Source: an uncultured Bilophila sp. (GTDB lineage Bacteria > Desulfobacterota > Desulfovibrionia > Desulfovibrionales > Desulfovibrionaceae). Taken from it: DNA of 22,953 bases. Where the stretch lies: assembly GCA_959604115.1 (NCBI GenBank), contig CAUHBW010000012.1, positions 1 through 22,953 of the forward strand, given 5' to 3'. A model generated the notes under the pieces. It was not told the DNA's origin, did no database searches, and was given only the letters and a program-made list of their open reading frames with translations. The position numbers and the translations under genes were made by a program. Below are positions 21,901 to 22,953 of this stretch, piece after piece (position 1 is the first letter of the stretch; every line of letters begins with the position of its first letter).

Positions 21901-21929
21901 TGTAACCTGTGCAACAATTCACATAAAAA
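21901..21929 (+). promoter_or_regulatory. CRP/HcpR-like operator upstream of the Crp/Fnr gene
   Basis: TGTGC-AACAAT-TCACA (21908-21923) matches the TGTGA-N6-TCACA operator of CRP-type proteins at nine of ten half-site positions. It falls within the spacer of a possible promoter TGTAAC (21901-21906) - 17 bases - TAAAAA (21924-21929), 44 bases before the start of the Crp/Fnr gene. Binding there would repress, which fits autoregulation. Promoter hexamers are poor; the operator is the stronger call. Confidence 0.55.
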
Positions 21930-21972
21930 TTCCCGATTCTTTTTCCGGAGCCCTCAGCCAAAGGCGACATCC

Positions 21973-22677
21973 ATGACCGCAGAACCACAGTCCCCGCAGC
22001 AGATCGCGATCATTTCCCACAGCGGACTCCACGAACCGTGGCGGGAAATCCTGCACATGGGGACGCACCTCGTCATGCCCCGTTCCCACTACAACCATCA
22101 GGCCACAACCGACTGTTTTTACTTCATCGACAAGGGAAGAGTCCGGCTCACCTATACCAATGCGATGGGCGAGGACCACGTCGTCATGTTTTTCGGCAAG
22201 GGGTGCATATTCAACGAAACGAGCGTGATCACCGGGGACAGCACGACCATGGCGTGTTTCCGCGTGCTGGAAAAGACGGACGTCTACCGGTTTCCGGGCG
22301 CCCTGCTCCATGATCCGGCCTTCGCCAGCCGATACCCCCACCTCATCCTGAACATGCTCCGGGGCTCGGCCACCAAGTTTTCCAACATGTTCGGCGTCAC
22401 CTATCTGATCAAGCACGGAACGCCGATGTCCCGCGTATGCCGCTTTCTGCGCCAGCTTTCCCGCAGCCACAACAACGTGACCACCTTTCCGCTGGACATG
22501 ACGCAGATCGAACTGGCCTCGGTGCTGGACATCCACCGGGTTTCGCTGTTCCGCTGCCTCCAGCAGCTCCGCGAGCAGGGCATCCTGCTGCGCTTTTCCC
22601 GGCACGAAATCGAGTTGAGCGGACTGGAAGGGCTGGAAGCCGTCCTTCAGGAACAGGAAGAAACCGACTGGGGCTAG
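21973..22677 (+). CDS. Crp/Fnr-family transcriptional regulator
   Basis: A 234-residue regulator with an N-terminal cyclic-nucleotide-fold sensor (about 25-120: CFYFIDKGRVRLTYTNAMGE, then VVMFFGKGCIFNETSVITG), a dimerisation helix and a C-terminal winged helix. The helix-turn-helix is MTQIELASVLDIHRVSLFRCLQQLREQGIL, 176-204. There is no FNR-type N-terminal Cys cluster; Cys48, Cys78, Cys95, Cys156 and Cys195 are scattered. In the recognition helix the segment HRVSLFR replaces the CRP SRETVGR: both Arg are kept but Glu is replaced by Val. The start at 21973 has a modest AAAGG. It is divergent from the arylsulfotransferase gene and has a CRP-like operator in its own upstream region. The effector cannot be deduced from sequence. 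Confidence 0.93.
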   Translation: MTAEPQSPQQIAIISHSGLHEPWREILHMGTHLVMPRSHYNHQATTDCFYFIDKGRVRLTYTNAMGEDHVVMFFGKGCIFNETSVITGDSTTMACFRVLEKTDVYRFPGALLHDPAFASRYPHLILNMLRGSATKFSNMFGVTYLIKHGTPMSRVCRFLRQLSRSHNNVTTFPLDMTQIELASVLDIHRVSLFRCLQQLREQGILLRFSRHEIELSGLEGLEAVLQEQEETDWG

Positions 22678-22701
22678 GCCCTCCTTCCGCGCCTCTGACG
22701 A

Positions 22702-22729
22702 ACTTTTTTCAACTTTTTGCGAAAAAAGT
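22702..22729. repeat. A/T-rich hairpin after the Crp/Fnr gene
   Basis: ACTTTTTT (22702-22709) or ACTTTTT (22712-22718) can pair with AAAAAAGT (22722-22729), giving two alternative stems. It lies 25 bases after the stop. With no G/C in the stem beyond one pair it would be a weak terminator. The rest of the 201-base gap shows only the hairpin listed next. Confidence 0.4.
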
Positions 22730-22847
22730 AACGACGGTAACAATTCGACGCCGCAAAGCCGGGTATAGGTACGGACAGAGCTTCACAGGAACCTTTCCGA
22801 GAAGCCGTCCCATCGTCATATCCGACGGGTTCGCCTCGAACCCTTTC

Positions 22848-22863
22848 CGCCGGTCCTCCGGCG
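22848..22863 (+). repeat. hairpin ahead of the last gene
   Basis: CGCCGG-TCCT-CCGGCG is a perfect 6-bp stem with a tetraloop ending three bases before the AGGAG (22867-22871) of the final gene. It might affect translation initiation. Confidence 0.4.
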
Positions 22864-22878
22864 TACAGGAGCGCAGCC

Positions 22879-22953
22879 ATGAGCATCACGTTGTATATGG
22901 CACCGGACTGCCTGCGGTGCAAAATCGTCAAGGGTTTTCTCGCCGAACGTCAG
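22879..22953 (+). CDS. glutaredoxin/thioredoxin-fold protein, N-terminal fragment
   Basis: Only the first 25 codons lie in the window (MSITLYMAPDCLRCK onward); the frame is open to the edge. A first beta strand (SITLYMAP) followed by Cys11-x-x-Cys14 and a helix (KIVKGFLAER) is the classic start of a glutaredoxin-like fold, with an active-site CLRC instead of CPYC. AGGAG lies seven bases upstream of the ATG. The full domain content, possible fusions and length cannot be seen. Confidence 0.7.
   Translation, partial: MSITLYMAPDCLRCKIVKGFLAERQ

Noticed and set aside
1..22953. CRISPR array, insertion sequence or prophage
   Set aside because: No regularly spaced repeats, transposase, integrase or phage structural genes were recognised on either strand.

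Overview
The window looks like a chromosomal segment of a GC-rich, Gram-negative sulfate/sulfite-reducing deltaproteobacterium of the Desulfovibrio/Bilophila type. This rests on an LpxK gene and an outer-membrane porin ending in Phe (Gram-negative envelope), on the guaB-guaA-tat-his clustering, on a porin resembling the Desulfovibrio homotrimeric porins, and on a neighbouring arylsulfotransferase. The species assignment is inference; no rRNA gene is present. Most of the window is housekeeping DNA with short intergenic gaps; none exceeds 300 bases.

Left part (1-6659, all minus strand): guaB has its own promoter and terminator. It is followed by a tightly packed run guaA, tatB, tatC, hisB, a lipoprotein gene and hisA, several joined by ATGA-type overlaps. 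It mixes GMP synthesis, twin-arginine export and histidine biosynthesis. Two oddities are a 131-residue acidic extension on TatC and an uncharacterised lipoprotein between hisB and hisA.

Middle part (6953-17293): a UspA-type stress protein and a cardiolipin synthase run rightward; the latter overlaps the 3' end of an RNase R gene on the opposite strand by 116 bases. Next come a divergent HxlR regulator/flavoprotein pair, lpxK (lipid A 4'-kinase), panC and panB (pantothenate), a WbpP-like UDP-GlcNAc 4-epimerase with a good promoter, and tRNA-Pro(GGG) with promoter and terminator.

Right part (17294-22953): a second, mirror-image HxlR/flavoprotein pair whose intergenic region carries a GTACT-N10-AGTAC inverted repeat. 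A porin and a signal-less six-repeat arylsulfotransferase then run leftward, divergent from a Crp/Fnr-type regulator. A near-consensus CRP-like operator (TGTGC-N6-TCACA) lies in front of the regulator. The window ends inside a glutaredoxin-like CxxC gene. The regulator/arylsulfotransferase/porin cluster is the best candidate for a lineage-specific accessory function, plausibly the handling of sulfated aromatics, but this is inferred from gene families and layout only.
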